DNA of 64,000 nt from Pseudomonas plecoglossicida NBRC 103162 = DSM 15088. Lineage in GTDB: Bacteria; Pseudomonadota; Gammaproteobacteria; Pseudomonadales; Pseudomonadaceae. Location of the stretch: positions 95,038 to 159,037 of the forward strand of contig NZ_BBIV01000014.1 of assembly GCF_000730665.1 (NCBI RefSeq), in the 5' to 3' direction. Positions 26,549 to 34,968 of this stretch are shown one piece after another; the stretch's first letter is position 1; each line of letters begins with the position of its first letter. Below the pieces are notes generated by a model, which was not told the DNA's origin, did no database searches, and saw only the letters and a list, made by a program, of their open reading frames with translations. Position numbers and translations under genes: made by a program.

Positions 26549-27874
26549 TCAAAAATACATGGCAAAAGTTTGCGTCATTGCGTTGAGGGCCTGCTCCGTT
26601 GCAACCAATTGCTTGAGCTTGCGCCCATAAGAGGCGTTTTGTTCTGCTTCGATGCTTGTTCGCTTGTGCTGGAGTTCCTTCAGCCGTGTGGTGATGCTGT
26701 CTTTTTGCGCTTTCATGGAACCGCTGGTGCGATTGGTGTAGGGCGCAAGTGACTCGCTCAAGCGGTCGAGCAACTGGCCTTTACCAGTGATCAGCTTGTC
26801 CAGTGCTTGTGGGTGGCTATCCACCATCCTGTCGAGGACTTTGTCATCGAGGCTGAACTTGCCGTCGCGGGTCGCCCGCAGGCCGAAGTCCAGCAAGCTT
26901 TTGTTTTCTGCATCGGGGAAACTCTTGCGCACCTCGGTTCCGAGCAGATATTTAACCGCACGGATGATGGGGGTTCCGGCCAGCACCCCACGCCGCCCCT
27001 TTTCACCCCCTGGAGCCGACAGGCTATCAACGTCGCTCAACAGTTTGTTGATGGCGGTGATGAAGTCCTTGACCTTTTCCTTGGTGGCCGGCTTGTCACG
27101 ACAAATATCCAGCATCAAGGGTGTCTCGCCAGCCTCATGGGCCTTGCTGACCGTCACACTGACACCCTCGACCAGGTCCTTGAACGTGTTCGAGTCTTGC
27201 TGGAACCTCAAGCCATTTTCATTGCCTAGGTAAACAACTGCATCTGCGCCTTCAGATAAAATCCGCCGCCCTTCAAGTGAAGCGATCAACTGCTCGCCTG
27301 CATTTGAAGACCTCAAAGTGAACTGTGAATCTGCCCCTGTTTTTTGCGACGTCAATACCACTGACACTTCACCCTGACTTCGAGCCAGAGTAGCCTTTAC
27401 ACCGCGGTTGTCAGGATGTTTATTAATAGCTGCGGCAAGTGCTTCCTGAGAGACTTGACCGTTACCTTCACTACCTACCGCTGCTAAATCAACCTCAAAT
27501 TCCGCGCCATTTTGGCTAATCCACAAACTACCGCTGTCGCCCACATTTTCTCCCAGACCGCTGAGTGAGAGCTGATGGACGCGAGCGATCTGTCCGATGA
27601 ATAATGAATAGGAGCAATCTTGCGCATTGGCACCGAGCGTCGCGCTGGCCATGCCGTCTTTGCTGAATGCAGCAGTGCTTACCAGCAGGCTTTTGCCCGG
27701 CCCCTGCATGCCCTTAACAACGCCCTCGAATGACTGGAGTGCATTGTCTAGTTCTAAGACAGCAGACTGCTCTGCCTTGCACCGTTCCGACTGTCGATTT
27801 ACCTGGTCCTTGTTTATCTGGACCTGTTTCTTTACACAGTCCCACGCCTGCTCTTGGATTGACTGAATTGGCAT
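26549..27874 (-). CDS. lafB: Filament cap protein FliD (LafB)
   Basis: This 441-residue exported protein (HAP2) caps the filament and folds flagellin at the tip. The N-terminus contains coiled-coil helices (QVNRQSERCKAEQSAVLELDNALQSFEGVVK). The centre holds variable beta-rich domains. The C-terminal part has GVLAGTPIIRAVKYLLGTEVRK and LDFGLRATRDGKFSLDDKVLDR, characteristic of FliD_C. It is the first gene of the fliDST-fliK-fliL-fliA-motAB operon, with GAGGAGG before ATG 27874 and a strong sigma-54 site just upstream. Confidence 0.92.
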   Translation of the reverse strand: MPIQSIQEQAWDCVKKQVQINKDQVNRQSERCKAEQSAVLELDNALQSFEGVVKGMQGPGKSLLVSTAAFSKDGMASATLGANAQDCSYSLFIGQIARVHQLSLSGLGENVGDSGSLWISQNGAEFEVDLAAVGSEGNGQVSQEALAAAINKHPDNRGVKATLARSQGEVSVVLTSQKTGADSQFTLRSSNAGEQLIASLEGRRILSEGADAVVYLGNENGLRFQQDSNTFKDLVEGVSVTVSKAHEAGETPLMLDICRDKPATKEKVKDFITAINKLLSDVDSLSAPGGEKGRRGVLAGTPIIRAVKYLLGTEVRKSFPDAENKSLLDFGLRATRDGKFSLDDKVLDRMVDSHPQALDKLITGKGQLLDRLSESLAPYTNRTSGSMKAQKDSITTRLKELQHKRTSIEAEQNASYGRKLKQLVATEQALNAMTQTFAMYF

Positions 27875-27900
27875 ATTGAATTCCTCCTCGCCATGCCAAA

Positions 27901-27918
27901 TAGCAAAACCAATGCCAA
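27901..27918 (-). promoter_or_regulatory. Sigma-54 (-24/-12) promoter of the fliD (lafB) operon
   Basis: On the minus strand TTGGCATTGGTTTTGCTA matches the RpoN consensus with GG-N10-GC spacing, a TGGCA -24 element and a TTTTGC -12 element. It lies 26 bp before the lafB ATG, giving a leader of about 18 nt that still contains the GAGGAGG ribosome binding site. LafK is the likely activator. This places lafS and the motor genes under sigma-54 control. Confidence 0.75.
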
Positions 27919-28133
27919 CATTTAAATCATTGTTTTTAAAGGAAATTATCTGATAACGAACGAAATAAGATTTCCCCTATTGCCTTGCTCATGATGGGTC
28001 GGCGGAAACACCTCTTCCGCACCACTGCTGTGCAACGCATGCCTTACAGACGCGAGCGGATTGAATTCATTAACTACGCCTCTTCACGGGCAGATAGACG
28101 CCGCGCTGAAACAACTTGATCATTTGAGCAGCG

Positions 28134-28545
28134 CTACAGGCAGGCGAACATGCGCTCGATGATTTTGCGCCGACCACGCTGGCTCGCTGGAGTACTGCCC
28201 TCGCTCAGGAGGGGTGGGGCATAGCTGATGTCACTGGCCTGGCCGCCAGGAACGAGGAAGAGCAACGGTGTTCCGTTGGCGGCGCAGAGCATGTGGATTT
28301 TGGTTATTAGGCCACCGCAACTGTGGCCTGGAGGGTGATCAGCAGGCTCGTCAACCCGCTTTTTGGCGACCGCCAGATGAGGCTCGGATTGCACGCAGAG
28401 CTGGCGAGCCAATCAGGCCTTGATCATTGAGCTTGCGATGGAATCGAAAGCACCCCACAGAACACCCGCAAGCATCAGCCGATCACTGGCGCGCGACCTG
28501 CCTGTAATGCGGGTTCCAGTGAGAAGTTCAGTGCCCCACCCTATG
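28134..28545 (-). pseudogene. IS5-family transposase relic
   Basis: A decayed transposase lies between fliD and flgN. The intact frame 28134-28412 holds GGLITKIHMLCAANGTPLLF and LVPGGQASDISYAPPLLSE, the middle region of IS5-family (IS427-like) DDE transposases. It then ends RRKIIERMFACL, just short of the usual C-terminus. Further upstream on the same strand, in other frames, are FHRKLNDQGLI, ALRAIRASSGG and SDRLMLAGVLW, which match earlier parts of the same family but with deletions and frameshifts between them. It cannot make an active enzyme. Clear terminal inverted repeats were not found. Most of the 742-bp gap between fliD and flgN is this relic plus the fliD promoter. Confidence 0.7.
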
Positions 28546-28616
28546 CTTCGCCCGAGGACTCATGAACCTCGATTCTTAAGCGGCGCAAGCGCAATGCGCG
28601 GGATTTCGTGAAGCAC

Positions 28617-29051
28617 CTAGTAGGAAGGCTGGTAAATATGCGCAGGCTCTCGATCAAGTACCCGCTGGAGGATTTCACTCTGCATCGCGAGTAATTTGCC
28701 ATTTCGCTCATTGAGGACGCGACAGCGTTCGACCTGCGCCCGCAGACCCGACCAGGCACTCAGCAACGCGGCCCGACGACCGGGCTCGAACAACCCGAAG
28801 AGTTTCTCCATCGCCTGCTCATCGACCGGCAAACGAAAGGCTTCCATGACCTTTCTCCGACGCTGAACACGCACTACTGCCGCATCCAGCAACGCGGTGA
28901 TCTGCTGGTTGCTGATGTCGATCTGCACAGCGTCGCGCACAAGCAACAAACCATGAAGCCGATTCATAAGCTCGACCAATCGGTTATAAGCCTGGAAGTC
29001 CTCGCCCACGTCCCGCTCAATGACGCGCAGCAGTTGCTCGCGTCGACTCAC
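28617..29051 (-). CDS. flgN: FlgN-like chaperone for FlgK/FlgL, lateral
   Basis: This 144-residue, highly helical protein fits FlgN, the cytoplasmic chaperone of the hook-filament junction proteins. FlgN-like features are the N-terminal helix RREQLLRVIERDVGEDFQAY followed by LVELMNRLHGLLL, and the C-terminal helix EILQRVLDREPAHIYQ. Sequence motifs are weak, but it overlaps flgM by 4 bp, the standard flgMN pair. The IS relic follows it directly. Confidence 0.78.
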   Translation of the reverse strand: MSRREQLLRVIERDVGEDFQAYNRLVELMNRLHGLLLVRDAVQIDISNQQITALLDAAVVRVQRRRKVMEAFRLPVDEQAMEKLFGLFEPGRRAALLSAWSGLRAQVERCRVLNERNGKLLAMQSEILQRVLDREPAHIYQPSY

Positions 29052-29329
29052 CTGTCATCACCGCGATGAAAGGCCACCATCGCTGCTGCCAAGGATGAAT
29101 TGTCGAGCGTCAACTCACCGGCCGCCAGCTCGCTCTGGATTCTCCCGACCTTTTCCAGGTCTACTTGCGGCATCCGAGCGAGCTCCTGCTGGATTTGCCC
29201 GAGCGCGGCCTGGGTCGACGCCCGCGGCACAGCCACAACCGGAGAAGCACTGGCGTGCTCGCAATGACTCGTCGCCCGCGCTTCATTGGTGTTACTCAAA
29301 CGGATAGTGGGCTGCCCGGTGACTTTCAT
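29048..29329 (-). CDS. flgM: Anti-sigma-28 factor FlgM, lateral
   Basis: This 93-residue protein should bind LafS and block it until it is exported through the finished hook. The C-terminal half has the FlgM pattern: VDLEKVGRIQSELAAGELTLDNSSLAAAMVAFH, the sigma-binding helices. The N-terminus begins MKVTGQPTIRLSN and is disordered-looking, as usual. A putative LafS promoter shared with lafA lies 31 bp upstream. It forms an operon with flgN. Confidence 0.88.
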   Translation of the reverse strand: MKVTGQPTIRLSNTNEARATSHCEHASASPVVAVPRASTQAALGQIQQELARMPQVDLEKVGRIQSELAAGELTLDNSSLAAAMVAFHRGDDR

Positions 29330-29360
29330 AATGACGTCCAGAATTGGGTATGAATGGAAT

Positions 29361-29387
29361 AGGCGACCACTCGGACCGCGACTTAAA
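29361..29387 (-). promoter_or_regulatory. Putative LafS (sigma-28) promoter of flgM
   Basis: On the minus strand TTTAAGTC, 13 bp, then TCGCCT lies 31 bp before the flgM ATG. The same two blocks lie before lafA. No GG-N10-GC sigma-54 site is present here. The -10 match to GCCGATAA is only partial. Confidence 0.35.
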
Positions 29388-29404
29388 TCGAATTTTCCAT
29401 ATTC

Positions 29405-29842
29405 TCAGAATTCGGATGAAGCCTTGAGGTTGCGCCACCAGACCTGGGAAGCCAAGCCATCCTGTCTGCCCTGTTCCTGACGACCCAACTCCGTTTGCCT
29501 GTCGCGCACCTTGACCTCAATGACCTGGGTGAGCACTTTCGCAACGCGCACCGCTTGCATCAGTTGGTTCTGCAAATGCGCCAGGTGTTCTTGCGCCACC
29601 GCCAGCTCCCGCACCTGAAGGTTGATCATGCCATGCAGAGTAGCTTTGTATTGCTGCTGATTCTGGCGCTGCACCGCCGAAGTGACGGTATTGTCGTACC
29701 CGCACAGGCGGTTCAAGCCGACGATATTCTCGCGATAACGATGACAAAGCATCTGCTGATAATCGACCCGTCCCTTCGCCTGGCGCACCTCAATACCGCG
29801 CAGTGTGGCAAGCCGGCTCAAGACATCTATACGATCTTTCAT
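29405..29842 (-). CDS. fliJ: Flagellar export chaperone/escort protein FliJ, lateral
   Basis: This 145-residue, almost fully alpha-helical protein is expected to be FliJ, the coiled-coil stalk of the FliI ATPase. Charged heptad-like sequence runs throughout (AVQRQNQQQYKATLHGMINL and ELAVAQEHLAHLQNQLMQAV). FliJ proteins are poorly conserved; the call rests on coiled-coil character, size and its place 24 bp after fliI as the last gene of the lafK-fliEFGHIJ run. Confidence 0.8.
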   Translation of the reverse strand: MKDRIDVLSRLATLRGIEVRQAKGRVDYQQMLCHRYRENIVGLNRLCGYDNTVTSAVQRQNQQQYKATLHGMINLQVRELAVAQEHLAHLQNQLMQAVRVAKVLTQVIEVKVRDRQTELGRQEQGRQDGLASQVWWRNLKASSEF

Positions 29843-29866
29843 AGCCCACTCATTTTCAACGGCTGA

Positions 29867-31186
29867 TTATTTAACGATGTGCTGCAAGGCCTCGATACTC
29901 AACGACAGTTCCGCCCTCGCATTGACGTCCTGGCGCAGAAAGCGCTCCATGCCGGGCCAGAGTTTGACGGCACGGTCGGTGCCTGGGTCCATGCCCGGCG
30001 TGTAGCCGCCAAGGGGAATCAGGTCTTGGATGCGCTCATAGATCCCGACATACTCCTTGAACGCTCGCGCCGCCTTGAGGTGCAGATGACTTCCCACCTG
30101 GTTCATGCAGCGACTGACTGACGCGGCAACATCAATCGCCGGATAATGGCCGATATCCGCCAGCTTGCGCGACAGCACGATGTGCCCGTCAAGAATGGCG
30201 CGGGCGCAGTCGACGATTGGGTCTTGCTGGTCATCGCTTTCGGCCAGCACCGTGTACAGGGCACTGAGGCTACCTTGAGCGCCTTCACCATTACCTGCGC
30301 TTTCTACCAGCTCCGGCAACATGGCGAACACCGAAGGCGGATAGCCTTTGGTCGCTGGCGGCTCACCGAGCGCCAGGGCGATTTCACGCTGAGCCATGGC
30401 ATAGCGCGTCAGGGAGTCGACCAGCAACAGCACGTCCTTGCCCTGATCACGAAAATAAGCAGCGATGCTGTGGCACAGTTCCGCAGCCTTGAGGCGCATC
30501 AGCGGTGACTCGTTGGCCGGCGCGACAACCACCACCGCCTTGCGCAGCCCCTCCGGACCAAGCGATTGCTGAATAAATTCCTGCACCTCGCGGCCGCGCT
30601 CACCGATCAGCCCAACCACCACCACATCAGCCTTGGTCTGCCGGGTGATCATGCCAAGCAGGACACTCTTGCCCACACCACTTCCGGCAAACAGACCAAC
30701 CCGCTGGCCCTTGCCCATGGTCAGCAATGCGTTGATCGCCCGCACGCCAACATCCAACGCTTCCGTCACCGGCTGACGCTTAAGCGGATTGACCCTGGGC
30801 AACTCGGTCAACAGTTCGTCACGCCCGGTCAGCTTGCCCAGGTCGTCCATGGGCTCCCCCAGACCGTTGAGCACCCGCCCCAGCCACGACTCATCGATTT
30901 GCAGCAGCGCCTCGTCCTTGACCGGAAAAACCCGTGAACCGGAGCTGAGCCCCACCGGCTTTTTGAACGGCATCAGATAGGTAATCTCCCGATTGAAGCC
31001 GACCACCTGGGCATCGAGCATACCGCCGCCCGCCTGCTCGACCTGGCAGCGCCGCCCGCTCACTCGCTGGCAACCCAGGCTTTCCAGAAGCATTCCCGAC
31101 ATGCGCACCAGCCTGCCGCTGACCGTGGCCAGCTGTACCGCATCCAGCGAACGCAGGGCTTCATCCAGTTCGAAGCGTTTGAACAC
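29867..31186 (-). CDS. fliI: Flagellar export ATPase FliI, lateral
   Basis: This 439-residue ATPase powers the flagellar type III export gate. Walker A is GLFAGSGVGKSVLLGMI, Walker B is DVLLLVDSLTRYAMAQREIALALGEPPATKGYPPS-type, with the arginine-finger region further on. The F1-beta-like fold is complete and length is normal. The start is GTG 31186 with GAGGAG upstream, 3 bp after fliH. It works with FliH and FliJ, its operon neighbours. Confidence 0.94.
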   Translation of the reverse strand: MFKRFELDEALRSLDAVQLATVSGRLVRMSGMLLESLGCQRVSGRRCQVEQAGGGMLDAQVVGFNREITYLMPFKKPVGLSSGSRVFPVKDEALLQIDESWLGRVLNGLGEPMDDLGKLTGRDELLTELPRVNPLKRQPVTEALDVGVRAINALLTMGKGQRVGLFAGSGVGKSVLLGMITRQTKADVVVVGLIGERGREVQEFIQQSLGPEGLRKAVVVVAPANESPLMRLKAAELCHSIAAYFRDQGKDVLLLVDSLTRYAMAQREIALALGEPPATKGYPPSVFAMLPELVESAGNGEGAQGSLSALYTVLAESDDQQDPIVDCARAILDGHIVLSRKLADIGHYPAIDVAASVSRCMNQVGSHLHLKAARAFKEYVGIYERIQDLIPLGGYTPGMDPGTDRAVKLWPGMERFLRQDVNARAELSLSIEALQHIVK

Positions 31187-31189
31187 GGA

Positions 31190-31870
31190 CTACTCCTCGG
31201 TCAGTTGCAAATGACCGGACAAGGTTTTGACGCAAGCGTCCAGGCGCTGCTGACAACCGACGTCGACCTCAGCCTGGGGCGTGACGATGCGGCACTCACC
31301 CAACGCCAGGGTTTCATCAGCCACCAATCGCCAGGCCTCGGCACGGTCAGGCGCCAGGTCTTTGATTTGCGCATATTCCTGAGGGTGCAGCTGGATATAC
31401 ATGTCATCCATCTCCACCGCCATCCCCGCCAGCGCTTCTTCGACCAGGGCTAACAACTGTGCGGGATTGAGGGTCAACTCGCAGCGAATGACCTGTTCGG
31501 CGACTTTCTTGACCAGCGCCAACAATTCCTGGCGACGCTTGAGTTCGAAACTCTCGAAAAAGACGCTGAACTGGCGAGTGATCGCCTCCAGAGGCGCACT
31601 GGCCTGATCGAAGGCCTGACGCCCCTCCAGCCGCCCCTCCCGCAAACCATCCTCACGACCCGATTCAAGACCATCGCGCTGTCCCTGCTCGCGTCCTTGA
31701 GCGAGACCTTCCAGATAGCCCTTTTCGTTACCTTCCTGAAAACCGTCGGCGACAGCCCGCTGTACGGCGACCGGATCGTCCACCCACGCCTGTCCCTGGC
31801 GGTCCGGCAAGGGCGGAAAACGAAATGGCCGCCACTCACGGCACTTGTTCTTTACCACTTTGATCGACAC
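31190..31870 (-). CDS. fliH: Flagellar export regulator FliH, lateral
   Basis: This 226-residue peripheral protein regulates FliI and docks it at the C-ring. A Gly-x-x-x-Gly/Glu-rich helix (DGFQEGNEKGYLEGLAQGRE and QGQRDGLESGREDGLREG) is the FliH hallmark. The C-terminal V-ATPase E-like domain follows (VKKVAEQVIRCELTLNPAQLLALVEEAL). The start was set at GTG 31870, 10 bp after the fliG stop with GAGG upstream; the longer frame to 31978 would run deep into fliG and is not supported. Confidence 0.87.
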   Translation of the reverse strand: MSIKVVKNKCREWRPFRFPPLPDRQGQAWVDDPVAVQRAVADGFQEGNEKGYLEGLAQGREQGQRDGLESGREDGLREGRLEGRQAFDQASAPLEAITRQFSVFFESFELKRRQELLALVKKVAEQVIRCELTLNPAQLLALVEEALAGMAVEMDDMYIQLHPQEYAQIKDLAPDRAEAWRLVADETLALGECRIVTPQAEVDVGCQQRLDACVKTLSGHLQLTEE

Positions 31871-31880
31871 GTGGTGCACC

Positions 31881-32936
31881 TCACTCGACGGTTTGTTCGC
31901 GGAACAGTTGTATGGCCAGACCACCGTCAGTCGCCATCTCACGAACCACGGCCATGATTTCTTTGCGTACCTGCTCAATCCGACTCAGCGGCACGGGCCC
32001 CTGGCGCCGATTCTGCGCTTCCATCTGCTGCATCTGGCGCCGCGGCATGGCCCCTTGTATCGCCTTGGTTAAGGCTGGCTCAGCCCCCTTAAGGGCCACG
32101 ACCCACTCACTCAGCGGGATAACCTCCAGAAGGGTCTGCAGCACTTCCTGGCTCTGCCGCGACAGAATGAAGAAGTCGTACATCTCGTCTTCGATTTTTT
32201 CCACCAGCGTGTCATCGTGCCCGCGCAACATCTCGAACATCTGCGCCCGATCACCTTTGAAACGATTCATGATATCGGCAGCTTGCTTGACCCCCCGCAC
32301 CTGAGAACCCTGGCTAGAAAGTACCGACACGCTGCGCTCGATCAATTGCTCGAGCTCCTTGATCACATCGCCGTTAACTTCGTTGAGGTTGGCGATCCGG
32401 TACAGCAGCTCGTCCTGACGCCAGCTCGGCATGCTTTCCAGCACTTCACTGGCCATGCCCGGCGGCAAGAAAGCCAGGAACACGGCCTGCATCTGCGCAT
32501 GCTCTTTGGCAATCAGCGTGGCGAACTGTTTGGGGTCAACCCATTCGAGCTTGACCATCTTGGTACGGATTTCTTCGCCATAGATGCTATCGAGCAAGCT
32601 GCGGGTAATGTCGCTGCCCAACGCCTTGCCTAACATGCCTGCCAGGTAGCTGCGCGAAGCCCCCTTGATGCTGCTTTGCTCTTTGTAATCTTCGAAGAAA
32701 CGCAAGATCACTTCCGAGACCATCGGTTGCTTGACGTTACTGAGCCTGGCCATGGTCTGGCTGATGATGACGATCTCTTCCCGCGAGAAGTGCCGCAACA
32801 CACCGGCAGAGGCGCAGTCGCCCATGCTCAACATGAGAATCGCAGCCTGCTCAGTCGAACTCATCGATCGGGTTTGTGCTGTTCGCGCACGCAGCTGCTG
32901 CACGGCATCAACTGGACGGAGTGAGGGTACTTTCAT
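31881..32936 (-). CDS. fliG: Flagellar motor switch protein FliG, lateral
   Basis: This 351-residue C-ring protein converts stator force to rotation. The N-terminal domain (STEQAAILMLSMGDCASAGVLRHF) binds FliF. The middle contains the family motif ARMADIIN-like QAADIMNRFKGDRAQMFEML. The C-terminal domain holds the charged torque helix (VRKEIMAVVREM). ATG 32936 overlaps fliF by 29 bp and has GGATAGG upstream; a start at ATG 32864 would give the more usual FliG N-terminus and is a real alternative. Confidence 0.91.
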   Translation of the reverse strand: MKVPSLRPVDAVQQLRARTAQTRSMSSTEQAAILMLSMGDCASAGVLRHFSREEIVIISQTMARLSNVKQPMVSEVILRFFEDYKEQSSIKGASRSYLAGMLGKALGSDITRSLLDSIYGEEIRTKMVKLEWVDPKQFATLIAKEHAQMQAVFLAFLPPGMASEVLESMPSWRQDELLYRIANLNEVNGDVIKELEQLIERSVSVLSSQGSQVRGVKQAADIMNRFKGDRAQMFEMLRGHDDTLVEKIEDEMYDFFILSRQSQEVLQTLLEVIPLSEWVVALKGAEPALTKAIQGAMPRRQMQQMEAQNRRQGPVPLSRIEQVRKEIMAVVREMATDGGLAIQLFREQTVE

Positions 32937-34578
32937 TACGACCTATCCACTGCTTGATCACTTCCGAAACACGTTCGGGATCGTTGTTGGCTAACATCTG
33001 CAGGTGCTCGACCTGTAGCTCAAGACCTGAGCCCGGCGCCGGCAGACTGACTTCCGAGAGCGGGTTGAATCCGTCGAGCATGCTGGCAGCATTACGGCCA
33101 GTTTCACCCGCAGGCAGCAAATGCTCTTCGGTGCTTGGTTCGACCTTAACTTCATGCGCCAATGCAGGGGTAGATTCAGCAGTCCGCCCCATCAAGCGCG
33201 CGAGTGCCGGACGCACAACGAGCATCAGCAACAGCAAACTGATTAGGCTGAACACTCCGAGCTTGATAAGCGCGTAAATGTGTTCGTCCTGCCACCAGGC
33301 AGGTTGCACTACTGACAGGTCCGCGGCAGCAAACGGGAACACACTCAAGGTCAGTACGTCGCCACGGCTGGCATTGAAACCGGCTGCGCTTTTGAGCATT
33401 GCTTCAAGCTCGGCCCGCGCCGCAACAGGCCAGCCACCATCAGCTTCGCTCGTGGCATTAAGGACCACGGCGATACTCTGGCTACGCAATTTGAACGGCG
33501 AGTGTTTGACATGGGTAACGCTCTGATCGTAGTCGATCTTGCGCGTCGACTCTTTACGCAAGGAGGTGGCGCCCTTGTCGGCGACCGACAACTCGCTCCC
33601 TTGTTCAGGGCCCTGAGCAGTCTGCGGAATCGGACGATTGCTTAGTGATCCCGGCACCCCCAGGGCCAGTTGGTCCATTACGCTTTCATCCTGGAGGATC
33701 TCATTACGCAGGCGCGGTGTATCACCGAAAGCCTGAACGGTTTCCTCCTTTTGGCTGAAATCGATGTCGGCGGTCACGCTAATACGGTAGTTACCCAGAC
33801 CTAGCAAAGGTGCAAGCACCTGCTCGACATTGGTCACGGTCTTCTGCTGGTAATCATCCACCACTTGCCAGCTCTGTACCGGTCCACCCGTGGCAGTGAT
33901 GCCACGGGACAGGAGCGCGCCATACTGGTCGACCACGCTGACATCACCGACTTGCAACCTGGTTACGCTGTTAGCCACCAGGTTGATGATGGCCCCCACC
34001 TGCTCCGCACTGAGCTTTTTCCCCGGACTCATTTGCAATATGACCGAGGCCTTGGCGGGATCACGGTTGCTGATGACGAATGAGCTGTTTTCTTGCATCG
34101 CCAGATGCACGCGTGCACTGTCGATCCCCTTGAGGGTCATGATGGTACGGGCCAACTCGCCTTCCAGGCTTCGCTTGAGGCGCACATCCTGGACAAATTG
34201 GCTAGTGCCCAGCGGCTCTTCCTTGTCGAACACCTCATAGCCAGCTGGGACCGCCACCTGTACACCCTTAGCGCTGAGCAACATGCGTGAGCGCCCCAGA
34301 TCGGTATCGCGCACCATGATCTGGCCACTTTGCGGGTGCACCTGATAAGGGATTCGCTCCGCATCCAACACCTGCATCACTTCGGCGGCCGGGTATGGCT
34401 CGCCAGCGCCATACAGCGGGCGAAGCGCCCCTTGGTCGCGCCACAGATATAAGACCACGCTGATAGCCAGCACAGCGGCTGAAGCCGCCATCAGGCCCAA
34501 CGCCACACGCTGGTCCAGCTTAAAGCTGTCCCGCAGCATTAGAAATCGGTTATTGATCGCTTGCAGCACGTTAAGCAC
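32908..34578 (-). CDS. fliF: Flagellar MS-ring protein FliF, lateral
   Basis: This 556-residue inner-membrane protein forms the MS-ring. It has a TM helix at about 28-47 (LGLMAASAAVLAISVVLYLW) and a second near 445-465 (ALIKLGVFSLISLLLLMLVVRPAL). Between them lie the ring-building periplasmic domains, with LYGAGEPYPAAEVMQVLD and GPEVFDKEEPLGTSQF-like YEVFDKEEPLGTSQFVQ. The C-terminal tail (EVSEVIKQWI-like ERVSEVIKQWI) binds FliG. The start is GTG 34578, 10 bp after fliE. Confidence 0.93.
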   Translation of the reverse strand: MLNVLQAINNRFLMLRDSFKLDQRVALGLMAASAAVLAISVVLYLWRDQGALRPLYGAGEPYPAAEVMQVLDAERIPYQVHPQSGQIMVRDTDLGRSRMLLSAKGVQVAVPAGYEVFDKEEPLGTSQFVQDVRLKRSLEGELARTIMTLKGIDSARVHLAMQENSSFVISNRDPAKASVILQMSPGKKLSAEQVGAIINLVANSVTRLQVGDVSVVDQYGALLSRGITATGGPVQSWQVVDDYQQKTVTNVEQVLAPLLGLGNYRISVTADIDFSQKEETVQAFGDTPRLRNEILQDESVMDQLALGVPGSLSNRPIPQTAQGPEQGSELSVADKGATSLRKESTRKIDYDQSVTHVKHSPFKLRSQSIAVVLNATSEADGGWPVAARAELEAMLKSAAGFNASRGDVLTLSVFPFAAADLSVVQPAWWQDEHIYALIKLGVFSLISLLLLMLVVRPALARLMGRTAESTPALAHEVKVEPSTEEHLLPAGETGRNAASMLDGFNPLSEVSLPAPGSGLELQVEHLQMLANNDPERVSEVIKQWIGRNESTLTPSS

Positions 34579-34588
34579 CTACTCTCAG

Positions 34589-34921
34589 TCACACCGGCAT
34601 TCTCATCACATCATCGAAAGCCTTGGCAAATTGGTTGCGCACTTGCAGCAAGGCACTGAATTCAACATCGGCCTTCCGGCTCTTGATGATCGCCCCGGCC
34701 AAGTCGTCGCTCTGACCGCTATCGACCGCAGCCATGGCATTGCTGGCCAGGTGCTGCTGAGCATCAACCTCGCGCATCACCTGGTTGAAAGCCACGCTGA
34801 TCCCACCCCTGACAGGCTGGTCAAACACGGCAGCCTGTCGAATGACGGGGGTGTGCATCTGATGCTTGGCTTGTTCCATCTGACCCAGCATCTGCTGCTG
34901 AACACTCAGGATTGAACTCAT
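34589..34921 (-). CDS. fliE: Hook-basal body protein FliE, lateral
   Basis: This 110-residue rod adaptor joins MS-ring and rod. The C-terminal region has the FliE pattern: SRKADVEFSALLQVRNQFAKAFDDVMRMPV. ATG 34921 follows GGAG at 7 bp; a TTG six bases upstream is unlikely as start. It lies 47 bp after lafK and before fliF, the usual lateral order. Confidence 0.9.
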   Translation of the reverse strand: MSSILSVQQQMLGQMEQAKHQMHTPVIRQAAVFDQPVRGGISVAFNQVMREVDAQQHLASNAMAAVDSGQSDDLAGAIIKSRKADVEFSALLQVRNQFAKAFDDVMRMPV

Positions 34922-34968
34922 GGGCAATTCTCCACAGGGGTTGCCAAAGGAATGGTGGGTAAAAAGAT

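Noticed and set aside
28420..28611. 63-codon plus-strand frame in the IS relic
   Set aside because: Lies opposite recognisable transposase pieces and has no coding support.
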